In this document: positions 8,648 through 16,755 of the stretch, in pieces
Position numbering within the stretch: the first letter of the stretch is position 1
Layout of the letters: every line of letters starts with the position of its first letter
From: Candidatus Glassbacteria bacterium
GTDB lineage: Bacteria > Gemmatimonadota > Glassbacteria > GWA2-58-10
Assembly (NCBI GenBank): GCA_019456185.1
Contig: VRUH01000024.1
Location: 1-54,637, forward strand
DNA length: 54,637 nt
Reading direction: 5' to 3'
The notes under the pieces: model-generated
What the model was told of the DNA's origin: nothing
Databases searched by the model: none
What the model saw: only the letters and a program-made list of their open reading frames with translations
Translations under genes and position numbers: made by a program

Positions 8648-9670
8648 TCAAACCGTTCGGGCCGCACTGCCGTTTTTGCGCCCGAACGAGTGCTGGCCCA
8701 GATACTCCTTGACCAGCGAGGGCAGCGACCTGTCGAGATAGCTCCGGATCGAGACATAACAACCGCCGCACTCGTTTACGGGTACGAACGAGCGCTTGAT
8801 TTCCTTGAGCGAAGTGTACTCCTTGTCGTGCATCGAGCAGGGTTTGAGAAATCCCTCGGGCGTAACCACCAGGAAATGCTTCCCGGCGCTGCAGGGAGTG
8901 ATTTCGCCCTTCTCGAAAAACTCGTAAGTACCCTGCAGGTTGAAATCGGCGTTCAATATCCGGCCGCAGTTGATTTCCTTGTATGACCGCAACTGGTCAA
9001 ACTGGTCGCGCAGCTGGGCCAGGTCCTCCTCGGTCTCGATCGTGTAGGCCCGGTTGCCGGTGCGAAGGACCGAGTAGGCGCTGTAGGAGATGCTTACGCC
9101 CCAGCGCTCGGCCACCCGCGCGATATCCATCACGTGGGGCATGTTCTCCTTGGTGATCGCGCAGTTGAGCACGATATCGTCGTGACCCAGGGCCGCCAGT
9201 TCGGGAATCATCCTGTCGAGCTTGTCGAACAGCCCCTGGGTGCCGCGCCACTCGTCATGGCGGCTGTCCGGGAAACAGAGGCTGATCGAAAGCTGGTTGA
9301 TTCCAGCCTCGCGCATCGCCAGGTATTTGTCCCTGCTCAGCAACCAGCCGTTGGAAACGACTATCAGGTACGGCGCGGCGCTGCCCGCGGGTTTGATCGC
9401 CCTGAGTACATCGATCAGGTCCTTGCGCAGCAGGGGTTCGCCGCCTGAGATCTGGACGATCACCGGCTTGAGCTGGCGCATCAGCCTGCGGTAGTCCGCC
9501 GGTCCGATCCGCTTTTCGTCATCGACTATTCCGCCCATGTTGCAATGCTTGCAGTCGTTGCAACAGGAATATGTCATCTCGAAAGAAACGACTGTCGGGT
9601 AAGCAGCCACGTAGGCCGGGATCCCTTTTGCCAGGATCGCCGTCGTCTCTTTGCGGGTCAGCTTTTTCAT
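8648..9670 (-). CDS. Radical SAM protein with SPASM-like C-terminal cysteines
   Basis: A 340-residue protein. The radical SAM [4Fe-4S] motif C36-x3-C40-x2-C43 is clear, followed by 'VQISGGEPLLRKDL' (about 72-86), the GGE S-adenosylmethionine-binding element. A second cysteine set in the C-terminal part (C235, C260, C278, C301, C304) looks like a SPASM or twitch auxiliary cluster, as in enzymes that modify peptides or act in cofactor synthesis. The start overlaps the stop of the upstream ABC ATPase by 4 nt. Its partners are this ATPase and LolA, with no recognisable precursor peptide nearby. The substrate could be a peptide or an envelope lipid or protein. The family is certain; the reaction is not. 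Confidence 0.85.
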   Translation of the reverse strand: MKKLTRKETTAILAKGIPAYVAAYPTVVSFEMTYSCCNDCKHCNMGGIVDDEKRIGPADYRRLMRQLKPVIVQISGGEPLLRKDLIDVLRAIKPAGSAAPYLIVVSNGWLLSRDKYLAMREAGINQLSISLCFPDSRHDEWRGTQGLFDKLDRMIPELAALGHDDIVLNCAITKENMPHVMDIARVAERWGVSISYSAYSVLRTGNRAYTIETEEDLAQLRDQFDQLRSYKEINCGRILNADFNLQGTYEFFEKGEITPCSAGKHFLVVTPEGFLKPCSMHDKEYTSLKEIKRSFVPVNECGGCYVSIRSYLDRSLPSLVKEYLGQHSFGRKNGSAARTV

Positions 9671-10368
9671 TTCCGCCGCCCTTCCCCGTTGATTTGTCCA
9701 TCCACCAGATACATCGTGCGATCCCCGCGTTCGGCTACCTCGGGATCGTGGGTGACCAAGATGATGCTCTGCCCGTGCTCGGTATTCAGCCTGCAGAGGA
9801 TATCGAGCACTTTTTCCGTGTTGGCCCGGTCCAGACTTCCGGTCGGTTCATCGGCCAGCAGGATCGCGGGCCTGCGCACCAGCGCCCGGGCAATCGCCAC
9901 CCGCTGCTGCTCGCCGATCGACAGCTCCGACGGCCGGCGGTTCAGCTTGGCGCCCAGTCCCACCAAGTCCAGCAGCTCCGCCGAGGAAGGCAGTTCATTG
10001 CGATGATTGCCGTTGCCCCATACCGTCAGGCGCGTGGCGATTTCCACGTTGGCCTCGGCACTCAGCGTGGGCAGGAGGTTGAAGCGCTGGAACACGAATC
10101 CGATCTTGTCATAGCGCAGCCGCGTAATCTCGCCGTCGTTACGGCCGGTAAGCTCCGTGCCGTCCAGCCAGATCCTCCCGCCGCTGACATGGGTCAGTCC
10201 GCCCAGCAGATAGAGCAGGGTGGACTTTCCCGAGCCGGAAGGGCCCATCAGGCTGCAAAACTCACCGTGATCGACGCTGAAAGACACATCCTTCAGCACT
10301 CTCGCGGTTTCGCTTCCGCTCCTGTAGTCCTTGCAGAGATCCCGGGCCAGAACAGCCTTATTTTGCAA
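9667..10368 (-). CDS. ABC transporter ATP-binding protein (LolD/MacB type)
   Basis: A 233-residue nucleotide-binding domain with Walker A GPSGSGKST at 42-50, Q-loop 'FVFQRFNLLPTLSAEANVEI' (about 91-110), signature LSIGEQQ at 149-155 (Ile replaces the first Gly of LSGGEQQ), Walker B ILLADEP at 169-175 and H-loop 'LVTHDPE'. The Q-loop sequence and length place it in the LolD/MacB/FtsE group that works with FtsX-fold permeases. No permease gene lies next to it, which is unusual for this group. It is the first gene of a unit with the radical SAM and lolA genes and has a good promoter about 100 nt upstream (10465-10493). Confidence 0.9.
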   Translation of the reverse strand: MQNKAVLARDLCKDYRSGSETARVLKDVSFSVDHGEFCSLMGPSGSGKSTLLYLLGGLTHVSGGRIWLDGTELTGRNDGEITRLRYDKIGFVFQRFNLLPTLSAEANVEIATRLTVWGNGNHRNELPSSAELLDLVGLGAKLNRRPSELSIGEQQRVAIARALVRRPAILLADEPTGSLDRANTEKVLDILCRLNTEHGQSIILVTHDPEVAERGDRTMYLVDGQINGEGRRK

Positions 10369-10464
10369 CTCGGACGAGATTTGCCGTCTCCTGATTCATA
10401 AAGTACCGCACCGCCTCCCCTCAGAGACCACCAGAGTCTGAATACGTACCGACCTGCTGGCCAC

Positions 10465-10493
10465 AGTATAACATTTCGGAAGCGTTTCGTCAA
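10465..10493 (-). promoter_or_regulatory. Sigma-70 promoter for ABC ATPase-radical SAM-lolA unit
   Basis: On the minus strand TTGACG (-35, 10488-10493) and TATACT (-10, 10465-10470) are separated by exactly 17 nt. It lies about 97 nt upstream of the ATPase start at 10368 and downstream of the slt stop. Confidence 0.75.
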
Positions 10494-10518
10494 GTTTGAA
10501 AAATCCTGACAACTATTT

Positions 10519-12891
10519 CTATTTATTGGAACTAACTCCGTCAAACTGAAAAAGTTTCCAAGCAAACAAGTCTTGATGCTCGCCCCCAAGCTCCTGGTAG
10601 CGCCAGTAGTTGGTCAGGACTATCCTGTTGTAGTAGTGCGTCTCTTCAAGCGGGATCAGTTCGATAAACAGATCCAGGTCGAATGCGTCCTCGCCGGTCC
10701 CCGCAGGATGGGACCTTTCCAGCCAGGCAGGCAGGTTGCGCGGGTCGGCGTTATAGCTTGAAATCGCCAGTGCGATGTTGCCGTCGTAGCGCTCAAGGTT
10801 CATCGAGAGGAACTTGGTGCCCAGCCGGATATTCACCGCCGGGTCGTAGAGCCGCCGCGTGCTCACGCTGCCGATCCCCTCGCCCCTGGCCAGTCTCCTG
10901 CCCACCGATGGCAGGAGTTGCATCAGCCCCACCGCGCCGGCGTGGCTTTTTGCGCCCGGATTGAAATTGGATTCCTGGCGCATCACGGCCGTAATCAGGC
11001 CCGGCGGGATATTCCGGCGTTCTCCCTCGTGCCTGATGATCCCGATATTCTCCTCCGGGTTGAGGAAAGCTATCCGCCAGAAATTTTCCGGCAGCATAAG
11101 GCCGCCCTGCTGAAGAAAGCGGTGGAAAGGTCCGCGGAAACCGCGCAGAACGCGGTGGTACATACCGGCATCGAGAAAGTTCTCATGGTAGCGGAAGCGG
11201 AGCAGAAGGTCATCCGGTGCAAGCGAGAGACCGTGGCTGTAACAGTACGCAGCTTCGGCGTAGAATCCAAGCTCGCTCCACCATCCAGCCTGTTCCTGTA
11301 CCATTTTTCCTGTGGCGTTAAGCGTATCCGGGAACACCGGGAGCTGCACCATCGGCAGTAAAGAGACCCAGGGCAACACGCCGGTGTTGTCTCGAAGGAT
11401 TGCATGTTTCAGCAGCCTGGCCCTGATCCCGTAGTAGGTATAGGGGTAAACCCGGGCCAGGGTGGCGTATGCTCGCGCGGCCATTTCCCGGTCACCGAGA
11501 GCATCCCGGCTCTTGGCCAGAAACAGCATCGCCCGCTGCCACCCCTCGAAGCGGCTGAGCCTGACTTCCTCGAGACCGGCCAGTGTTTCCACCGCAGCCG
11601 CGTAATGTCCCTCGTGGTAGTGAATCAGTCCGGCGTAACCGGCGAGTTCCACTTTCTGTTCATCGTCCGGGTTTTCGCCCAGCAAGCCGGCCAGTATGCT
11701 CAGGGCCCGGGAGTAACGGTCGCGCTCGATCAGGCTCAATGCCCGCAGCAGCCCGGCCTGCATCCTGGCAGCGGTACCCGGATACGCGGCGGCGCAGATT
11801 GAGTCCACCGTGGCGACCCGGCCGAAATAAGTATCCGCGAATCCCTGATACTTGCGGGCGGTGGAGCGGCGGCTCTTGTTCTTGTACATGCGCCACGAAT
11901 AGTCGTTCTTGCGCGCGATCGCCTGGCATTTCTTGCCGCAGCGGAAATTGAACTCGGAGCGCAGCAGCAGAGCGCGCTCCATTTCCGGGCTATCCGGAAA
12001 GCGGGCGGCGAACTGCTTGAAATAGCGCTCGAGCAGTTCGGCGTTGCGACGGTTGCGGGACAGCTGGCGGGCAGAGAACCCGCGGTTGACATTTTCGAAT
12101 ATCTGGAGGTAAGCCTGCTCAGCCTGCGACGAACCGGAATGGCGTTTTATCAGAGCCGTTAAATCCGAGTGGCCGGTAAGCCCCTGGGCGCGCGCCCATT
12201 CCAGCATCCTCTCCGGCCCCAGTTTCAGCCCCCCGGCTCCGTTCATCGCCTCCACCAGCCGGCAGGCGTCCCTGGCCTGGCTGCTGGTCCCCGACTCCTC
12301 CCAGAGCGCATGAAAACAGTCCGCGGCAGCCTGGTAATCCTGATCCAACAGAAAGCGGCAGCCGGCGAGCAGCAGGATTCTGCGGGTGAACCGGGATACC
12401 GGGTAAGTGCGGCCGTAGGCAGTACCGGCCCGAAGCATTTCGCCTCCGTCGTGCCAGTTATCGGCCACGGTCCCGGCCGCGGCGCTGTAACCGGCAGTAA
12501 ATGGGAAAAGTTTTTCGAGCCGGGATAACTCGGCCGCGGCGGCGCGATAGTCGTCCAGGAAAGGAGGATCGCTGCGGGAAAGCTGGCGGAACGACGGCGC
12601 TTCGCTGATCATCCGGTCCACGAATTCGTCCTCGCCGTCCATCGCCCGCTGGAACAATGCCACCGCCCTGGCCAGCCTGCCCAGCGAGTCAGCGCCCATC
12701 GACTCGCCGTTGAGCTTGATAACTTCAGTGTAAATCTTGTTCCGTACCCCGGGCGAGGCATCGAAACTCTCCTGCAGCCTGGCCACCGCATCCCGGCTGT
12801 CTCCGGCGAGAAGTCCGGACTGACCGGATACGAATGCCAGGCCGGCAAGGCAGACTGTTAGCCGGACTAGTGCGCGGCAGATTGCAGGCAT
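10519..12891 (-). CDS. slt: Soluble lytic murein transglycosylase (Slt70-like)
   Basis: An exported protein of about 790 residues. I use the ATG at 12891, which gives a compact signal peptide (MPAICRALVRLTVCLAGLAF). A TTG at 12933 would add 14 residues. The long N-terminal part (about 30-600) is helical and TPR-like, as in the Slt70 superhelical ring. The catalytic SLT domain near the C-terminus has 'PPGLITAVMRQESNFNPGA' with the catalytic Glu, then 'AVGLMQLLPSVG', 'NIRLGTKFLSMNLERYDG' and 'AISSYNADP'. It cleaves the MurNAc-GlcNAc bond to form 1,6-anhydroMurNAc. It starts just after the suhB stop and is probably co-transcribed with it. Confidence 0.9.
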   Translation of the reverse strand: MPAICRALVRLTVCLAGLAFVSGQSGLLAGDSRDAVARLQESFDASPGVRNKIYTEVIKLNGESMGADSLGRLARAVALFQRAMDGEDEFVDRMISEAPSFRQLSRSDPPFLDDYRAAAAELSRLEKLFPFTAGYSAAAGTVADNWHDGGEMLRAGTAYGRTYPVSRFTRRILLLAGCRFLLDQDYQAAADCFHALWEESGTSSQARDACRLVEAMNGAGGLKLGPERMLEWARAQGLTGHSDLTALIKRHSGSSQAEQAYLQIFENVNRGFSARQLSRNRRNAELLERYFKQFAARFPDSPEMERALLLRSEFNFRCGKKCQAIARKNDYSWRMYKNKSRRSTARKYQGFADTYFGRVATVDSICAAAYPGTAARMQAGLLRALSLIERDRYSRALSILAGLLGENPDDEQKVELAGYAGLIHYHEGHYAAAVETLAGLEEVRLSRFEGWQRAMLFLAKSRDALGDREMAARAYATLARVYPYTYYGIRARLLKHAILRDNTGVLPWVSLLPMVQLPVFPDTLNATGKMVQEQAGWWSELGFYAEAAYCYSHGLSLAPDDLLLRFRYHENFLDAGMYHRVLRGFRGPFHRFLQQGGLMLPENFWRIAFLNPEENIGIIRHEGERRNIPPGLITAVMRQESNFNPGAKSHAGAVGLMQLLPSVGRRLARGEGIGSVSTRRLYDPAVNIRLGTKFLSMNLERYDGNIALAISSYNADPRNLPAWLERSHPAGTGEDAFDLDLFIELIPLEETHYYNRIVLTNYWRYQELGGEHQDLFAWKLFQFDGVSSNK

Positions 12892-12940
12892 CGGATATGT
12901 TCTTCGTCGAAAATGTTCAGCCAGAACGTTCAAATCAGGA

Positions 12941-13744
12941 TCACTCGCTGCCGCTGAGCAGCTTCAGCATTTGGCCATGAAGAGTCTCGCTGCCGGCGGC
13001 CAGGACAGTTTTGGCTGTTGACGGATCGAACGGGCGTCCCTCGAAATCGGTGACAATCCCGCCCGCTTCGCGCACCATCAGGCAGCCGGCGGCGGTGTCC
13101 CAGTGGTTCAGGTTTTCCTCCCAGAACCCGTCGAAACGCCCGGCGGCAACACAGGCCAGGTCGTAGGCCGCGCTGCCGTCCCGGCGGAGAGCGAAACTGG
13201 CCCCGAGGAATTTCTCGAACCTGCCGGTGTTGCGCTCCAGCACGCCCGGCTCGCGGATGTTATAGGGAAAGCCGGTAACCAGGAACGCCCTGTCGAGATT
13301 TTTGGCCGACCGCATGCGCTCAAGCCGGCGGCCGTTGAGGAAAACTCCGCCACCGGCGCTCGTCGTGAAAGTTTCGCGGGTCGCCGGCTGATGGATCACT
13401 CCCAGCATAGATTCGCCGGAGTGCTCCAGCGCAATCGAAACAACGAAACATGGATAGCCGTGGGCGAAATTGGTGGTCCCGTCGATCGGATCGATCACCC
13501 AGCGGAAGTCGGAGTCGCCGGTGGTATTCGTCTCTTCCTCGGCCAGGAATTCATGGCCCGGAAACTCCCGCCGGATATTTTCCACCAGGAACCGTTCGAT
13601 TTTTCTGTCCAGCGCGGTTACCGGGTCGATCTCACCCTTGAGTTCCATCTCGGTGCCCCCGGCCAGGCTGGCCATCAGCATCTCACCCGCCCTGCCCGCC
13701 AACTCCACGGCAAGCTCCAGCGCCCGCCCGGCCACGTCCTGCAA
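12941..13744 (-). CDS. suhB: Inositol monophosphatase family protein (SuhB-like)
   Basis: A 267-residue protein. Metal- and substrate-binding motifs of the lithium-sensitive IMPase family are in place: EEET at 69-72, DPIDGT at 85-90, and HWDTAAG at 214-220. Length matches SuhB. The likely reaction is hydrolysis of inositol-1-phosphate or a related sugar phosphate, although SuhB members may also bind the transcription machinery. It is the first gene of a minus-strand pair with slt and sits behind a near-consensus promoter at 13790-13818. A second IMPase-fold protein, CysQ, lies at 27.1 kb. The two differ clearly around the DPxDGT motif. Confidence 0.9.
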   Translation of the reverse strand: MQDVAGRALELAVELAGRAGEMLMASLAGGTEMELKGEIDPVTALDRKIERFLVENIRREFPGHEFLAEEETNTTGDSDFRWVIDPIDGTTNFAHGYPCFVVSIALEHSGESMLGVIHQPATRETFTTSAGGGVFLNGRRLERMRSAKNLDRAFLVTGFPYNIREPGVLERNTGRFEKFLGASFALRRDGSAAYDLACVAAGRFDGFWEENLNHWDTAAGCLMVREAGGIVTDFEGRPFDPSTAKTVLAAGSETLHGQMLKLLSGSE

Positions 13745-13789
13745 TCTCCGCCCCTTGCGAAATGCAACATTATCCGCTTGAAAGGCTTA

Positions 13790-13818
13790 AGATTACGCGC
13801 CCGCTGCCGGTTTGTCAA
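13790..13818 (-). promoter_or_regulatory. Sigma-70 promoter for suhB-slt
   Basis: A consensus -35 TTGACA (13813-13818) and TAATCT -10 (13790-13795) on the minus strand with a 17-nt spacer, about 45 nt upstream of the suhB start. Confidence 0.8.
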
Positions 13819-13872
13819 GCCAACCCGGACAGCCTTGCCCGCGTGGTGAGTGACTGCTAACTTTGGGGACTG

Positions 13873-15120
13873 ATGAGCGAGTTCGGCAGACATATTACGG
13901 CCTGGCTGGTGCTGCTGATGGCTGCGTGGGCGGCTTCCGCCTGTTCCGCGACGGCGGAGAGCGAAAGTGCGCCCGCACGGAATAAGGTCGTGATGACCGG
14001 GCTGGATATCCTGGTGAAAGATGAGTTTGCTCAGTTTGCCGGCCTGCGGGTGGGTGCGGTTACCAACCACACGGGGGTCGACAGCCGGGGACGGCCGCTG
14101 TACCGTCTGTTGAGCGCTGAGCCGGACGTGGAACTGGCGGCGGTGTTCGCACCGGAGCACGGCCTGGAGGGAGTGCTCGAGGGCGAGTACGAATCGGCCA
14201 AAGCCGGCGGGAGCGGACTGACAGTCCACAGCCTATACGGCCTGGAGCGCAAACCGCGCCGGGAGTGGCTGGACGGGCTGGATGCGCTGGTGTTCGATAT
14301 CCAGGATATCGGCACGCGGTTTTATACCTATATCTCCACGATGGCCCTGTGCATGCAGGCCGCGGCCGAAAACGGGATCACCTTCTACGTCCTCGACAGG
14401 CCAAACCCTGTCGGCGGGCTGAGCGTCGAGGGTCCGGTGCTGGAGGAATCGCTGCGGGGAGATTTTATCGCTTATTACCCGATCCCGGTGCGCCACGGGA
14501 TGACTGTCGGCGAGCTGGCCCGGCTGTTCAACGATGAATTCGGGATCGGCGCGGACCTCCACGTGGTCCGGATGGACGGCTGGCGGCGCGGGATGTATTA
14601 CGACCGGACCGGACTGGCCTGGATCGACCCCTCGCCCAACATGCGCAGCCTGAGCGCGGCGATACTCTACCCCGGACTGGGGATCAGCGAAGCCACCAAC
14701 CTGTCAGTCGGCCGGGGGACTGACATTCCCTTCGAGCTTTACGGCGCCCCGTATGTCGACGGGGTGGCGCTGGCGGCCAGGCTCAACTCGGCCGGTCTGG
14801 CGGGGGTATCGTTCCGGGACACGACGTTTACGCCGGAATCCCATGTTTTTCCCGGCCGGGCCTGCGGAGGAGTCAGGGCCGTGTTGACGGACCGCGAGGC
14901 ATTCAACAGTGTCGAGGCGGGACTCCACCTGCTGAATGCGCTGGAACGGCTTTATCCGGACAAGTTCGATCTCGAGCGGATCGACCGCTGGATCGGGCGG
15001 CGGGATGTCAAACGGCAGCTGGAGGACGGCGTGCCGGTCGAACGGATTATCGCGGCCTGGCAGGATGAGCTTGAGCGATTCAAACAGACCAGGGCGAAAT
15101 ACCTGATCTATCCTGAATAA
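13873..15120 (+). CDS. namZ: NamZ-type exo-beta-N-acetylmuramidase (DUF1343), exported
   Basis: A 415-residue protein with an N-terminal signal that may be a lipoprotein signal (hydrophobic run ending AASAC, Cys 24). The body matches DUF1343: 'VGAVTNHTGVDSRGRPLY' (about 56-73), 'AAVFAPEHGLEGVLEGEYE' (about 90-108), 'VFDIQDIGTRFYTYISTM' (about 140-157), 'FYVLDRPNPVGG' and 'PSPNMRSLSAAILYPGLG'. NamZ of this family releases terminal MurNAc from peptidoglycan fragments. A GGGG element lies 4 nt before the ATG. The DUF819 transporter gene begins 18 nt after its stop, suggesting release and import of a wall sugar as a unit. That link is inference. Confidence 0.85.
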   Translation: MSEFGRHITAWLVLLMAAWAASACSATAESESAPARNKVVMTGLDILVKDEFAQFAGLRVGAVTNHTGVDSRGRPLYRLLSAEPDVELAAVFAPEHGLEGVLEGEYESAKAGGSGLTVHSLYGLERKPRREWLDGLDALVFDIQDIGTRFYTYISTMALCMQAAAENGITFYVLDRPNPVGGLSVEGPVLEESLRGDFIAYYPIPVRHGMTVGELARLFNDEFGIGADLHVVRMDGWRRGMYYDRTGLAWIDPSPNMRSLSAAILYPGLGISEATNLSVGRGTDIPFELYGAPYVDGVALAARLNSAGLAGVSFRDTTFTPESHVFPGRACGGVRAVLTDREAFNSVEAGLHLLNALERLYPDKFDLERIDRWIGRRDVKRQLEDGVPVERIIAAWQDELERFKQTRAKYLIYPE

Positions 15121-15138
15121 CTCGCCGGCGGGCACCAT

Positions 15139-16392
15139 ATGACTGGTAACGAACCGCTGATCACCAACGATGCAATCGTGCTGGGCATTCTCGTCCTGGT
15201 TCTGGCGGCGGTGTTTGTCACCTCTTCCAGCAACCGTCCGCTGTTTGTCAAATTCTACAAATACGTACCGTCGATACTGATCTGCTATTTCGTACCCGGC
15301 CTGCTGGCCAGCGTGGGACTGATTTCCGCCGACCACTCGAAGATCTATTTCGTCACCTCGCGCTACCTGCTGCCGGCCTGCCTGGTGCTGCTCACTCTCA
15401 GTATCGATCTCCAGGGCGTGCTGCGGCTGGGTCCTAAGATGCTGATCATGTTTTTCACCGGGACCGCCGGGATCATTATCGGCGGGCCGGCGGCGATCCT
15501 GATAATCTCGGCCGTGGACCCCACGATAGTCGGCGGAGCGGGACCGGATGCGGTCTGGCGCGGGTTGACCACCGTGGCGGGAAGCTGGATCGGCGGCGGA
15601 GCCAACCAGGTGGCGATGAAAGAGGTGTTCGGCGTGGGCGACAGGATTTTCGGCACGCTGGTGGCTGTGGACATACTGGTGGGCAGCCTCTGGATGGCCG
15701 TGCTGTTGATCGCCGCCGGCTACAGTGAGCGGATCGACCGGGCCAACGGGGCCGACAGCAGCGATATCGAAAGACTGCGCAAAAAGATAGAGGACTACAA
15801 GGCCGGTATCGACCGCCTGCCTACAACCGCGGACACGATGGCCGTGCTGGCGGTGGGCTTCGGTGTGACTGCTGCGGCTCATCTCGGCGCGGATATCCTC
15901 AGCCCCTGGATCGAAACCAACTGGCCGGGCCTGGCGAAATTCAGCCTCACCAGCCCGTTTTTCTGGATTGTGGTGATCGCCACCACCGGCGGCCTGCTGC
16001 TCTCGTTTACCCGGGCGCGCAGACTGGAGGGCGTGGGAGCATCGCGGATCGGGACGGTTTTCCTTTACCTGCTGGTCGCCGCTATCGGGATGAAGATGGA
16101 CCTGCACTCGGTGATCGACTCACCGGGCCTTTATCTGATTGGCCTGGTCTGGATCTCGATTCACGCCCTGCTGCTGATCGTGGTGGCCCGGCTGATCCGC
16201 GCCCCCGTGTTTTTCCTGGCTGTCGCCAGCCAGGCCAATGTGGGCGGGGCGGCGTCGGCTCCGATAGTAGCCAGTGCGTTCCACCCGTCCCTGGCCCCGG
16301 TTGGCGTGCTGATTGCGGTGCTGGGCTATGCACTCGGTACCTATGGGGCCTGGATCTGCGGGCAGGTGATGAGAATAGTGGCGCCGATGTGA
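15139..16392 (+). CDS. DUF819 (YjcL-like) polytopic membrane transporter
   Basis: A 417-residue protein with about eleven membrane segments and little else. Family features are 'VPSILICYFVPGLLASVGLI' early on, 'LPACLVLLTLSIDL', 'SWIGGGANQVAMKEVF' in the middle (a conserved glycine-rich re-entrant region) and 'SQANVGGAASAPIVASAFHP' near the C-terminus. The inverted repetition of Gly-rich motifs resembles CPA/BASS-type secondary transporters. Substrate of DUF819 is unsettled. Its position 18 nt after namZ suggests a cell-wall sugar or amino-acid product. The stop overlaps an ATG for the next frame, but that gene more likely starts at the GTG at 16404. Confidence 0.85.
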   Translation: MTGNEPLITNDAIVLGILVLVLAAVFVTSSSNRPLFVKFYKYVPSILICYFVPGLLASVGLISADHSKIYFVTSRYLLPACLVLLTLSIDLQGVLRLGPKMLIMFFTGTAGIIIGGPAAILIISAVDPTIVGGAGPDAVWRGLTTVAGSWIGGGANQVAMKEVFGVGDRIFGTLVAVDILVGSLWMAVLLIAAGYSERIDRANGADSSDIERLRKKIEDYKAGIDRLPTTADTMAVLAVGFGVTAAAHLGADILSPWIETNWPGLAKFSLTSPFFWIVVIATTGGLLLSFTRARRLEGVGASRIGTVFLYLLVAAIGMKMDLHSVIDSPGLYLIGLVWISIHALLLIVVARLIRAPVFFLAVASQANVGGAASAPIVASAFHPSLAPVGVLIAVLGYALGTYGAWICGQVMRIVAPM

Positions 16393-16403
16393 GGAGATTT
16401 ACC

Positions 16404-16748
16404 GTGATCATGGAGCCGGAAGAACAGGGTAAATTCGAACCGCCGGAACACCCGGTTGATAGGCTGACCGGCCGGTTCAAAAAAACCGTGCTGGCCGTCG
16501 CGGTTGCCGAACTGGTGATCTACTGGCTGCTCGTGATCCGCTTTCCAGCGGCGATGCTGCCGGTGTCGGTGCTGCTGGGCGGGGCGGCCTGGTTTTTCCG
16601 ACGGGCCGACAATTACCTGTCGTCCTTGCAGCAGGAAATGCGGCTCAGCCAACGTGACCTGGATTTTGTGGCCAAATATTGCAAGTCCTGGATCTATATT
16701 TCCGCCTACGGAGCGGCATTCGCCCTGTTCCTGCTTTTGAGAGGATGA
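16404..16748 (+). CDS. Small two- to three-helix membrane protein, unknown function
   Basis: A 114-residue protein if started at the GTG at 16404, which has a GAGGAG ribosome site (16391-16396) at 7-nt spacing. The ATG at 16410 or 16389 are alternatives. Hydrophobic stretches 'TVLAVAVAELVIYWLLVI' and 'AAMLPVSVLLGGAAWFF' are followed by a polar helix and a last membrane segment 'YISAYGAAFALFLLL'. It vaguely resembles small ATP-synthase-I-like or DUF membrane proteins, but I cannot assign a family. It is squeezed between the DUF819 gene and the SagB-like gene, 8 nt before the latter, so it belongs to the same transcript. Confidence 0.6.
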   Translation: MIMEPEEQGKFEPPEHPVDRLTGRFKKTVLAVAVAELVIYWLLVIRFPAAMLPVSVLLGGAAWFFRRADNYLSSLQQEMRLSQRDLDFVAKYCKSWIYISAYGAAFALFLLLRG

Positions 16749-16755
16749 ACCCGGT

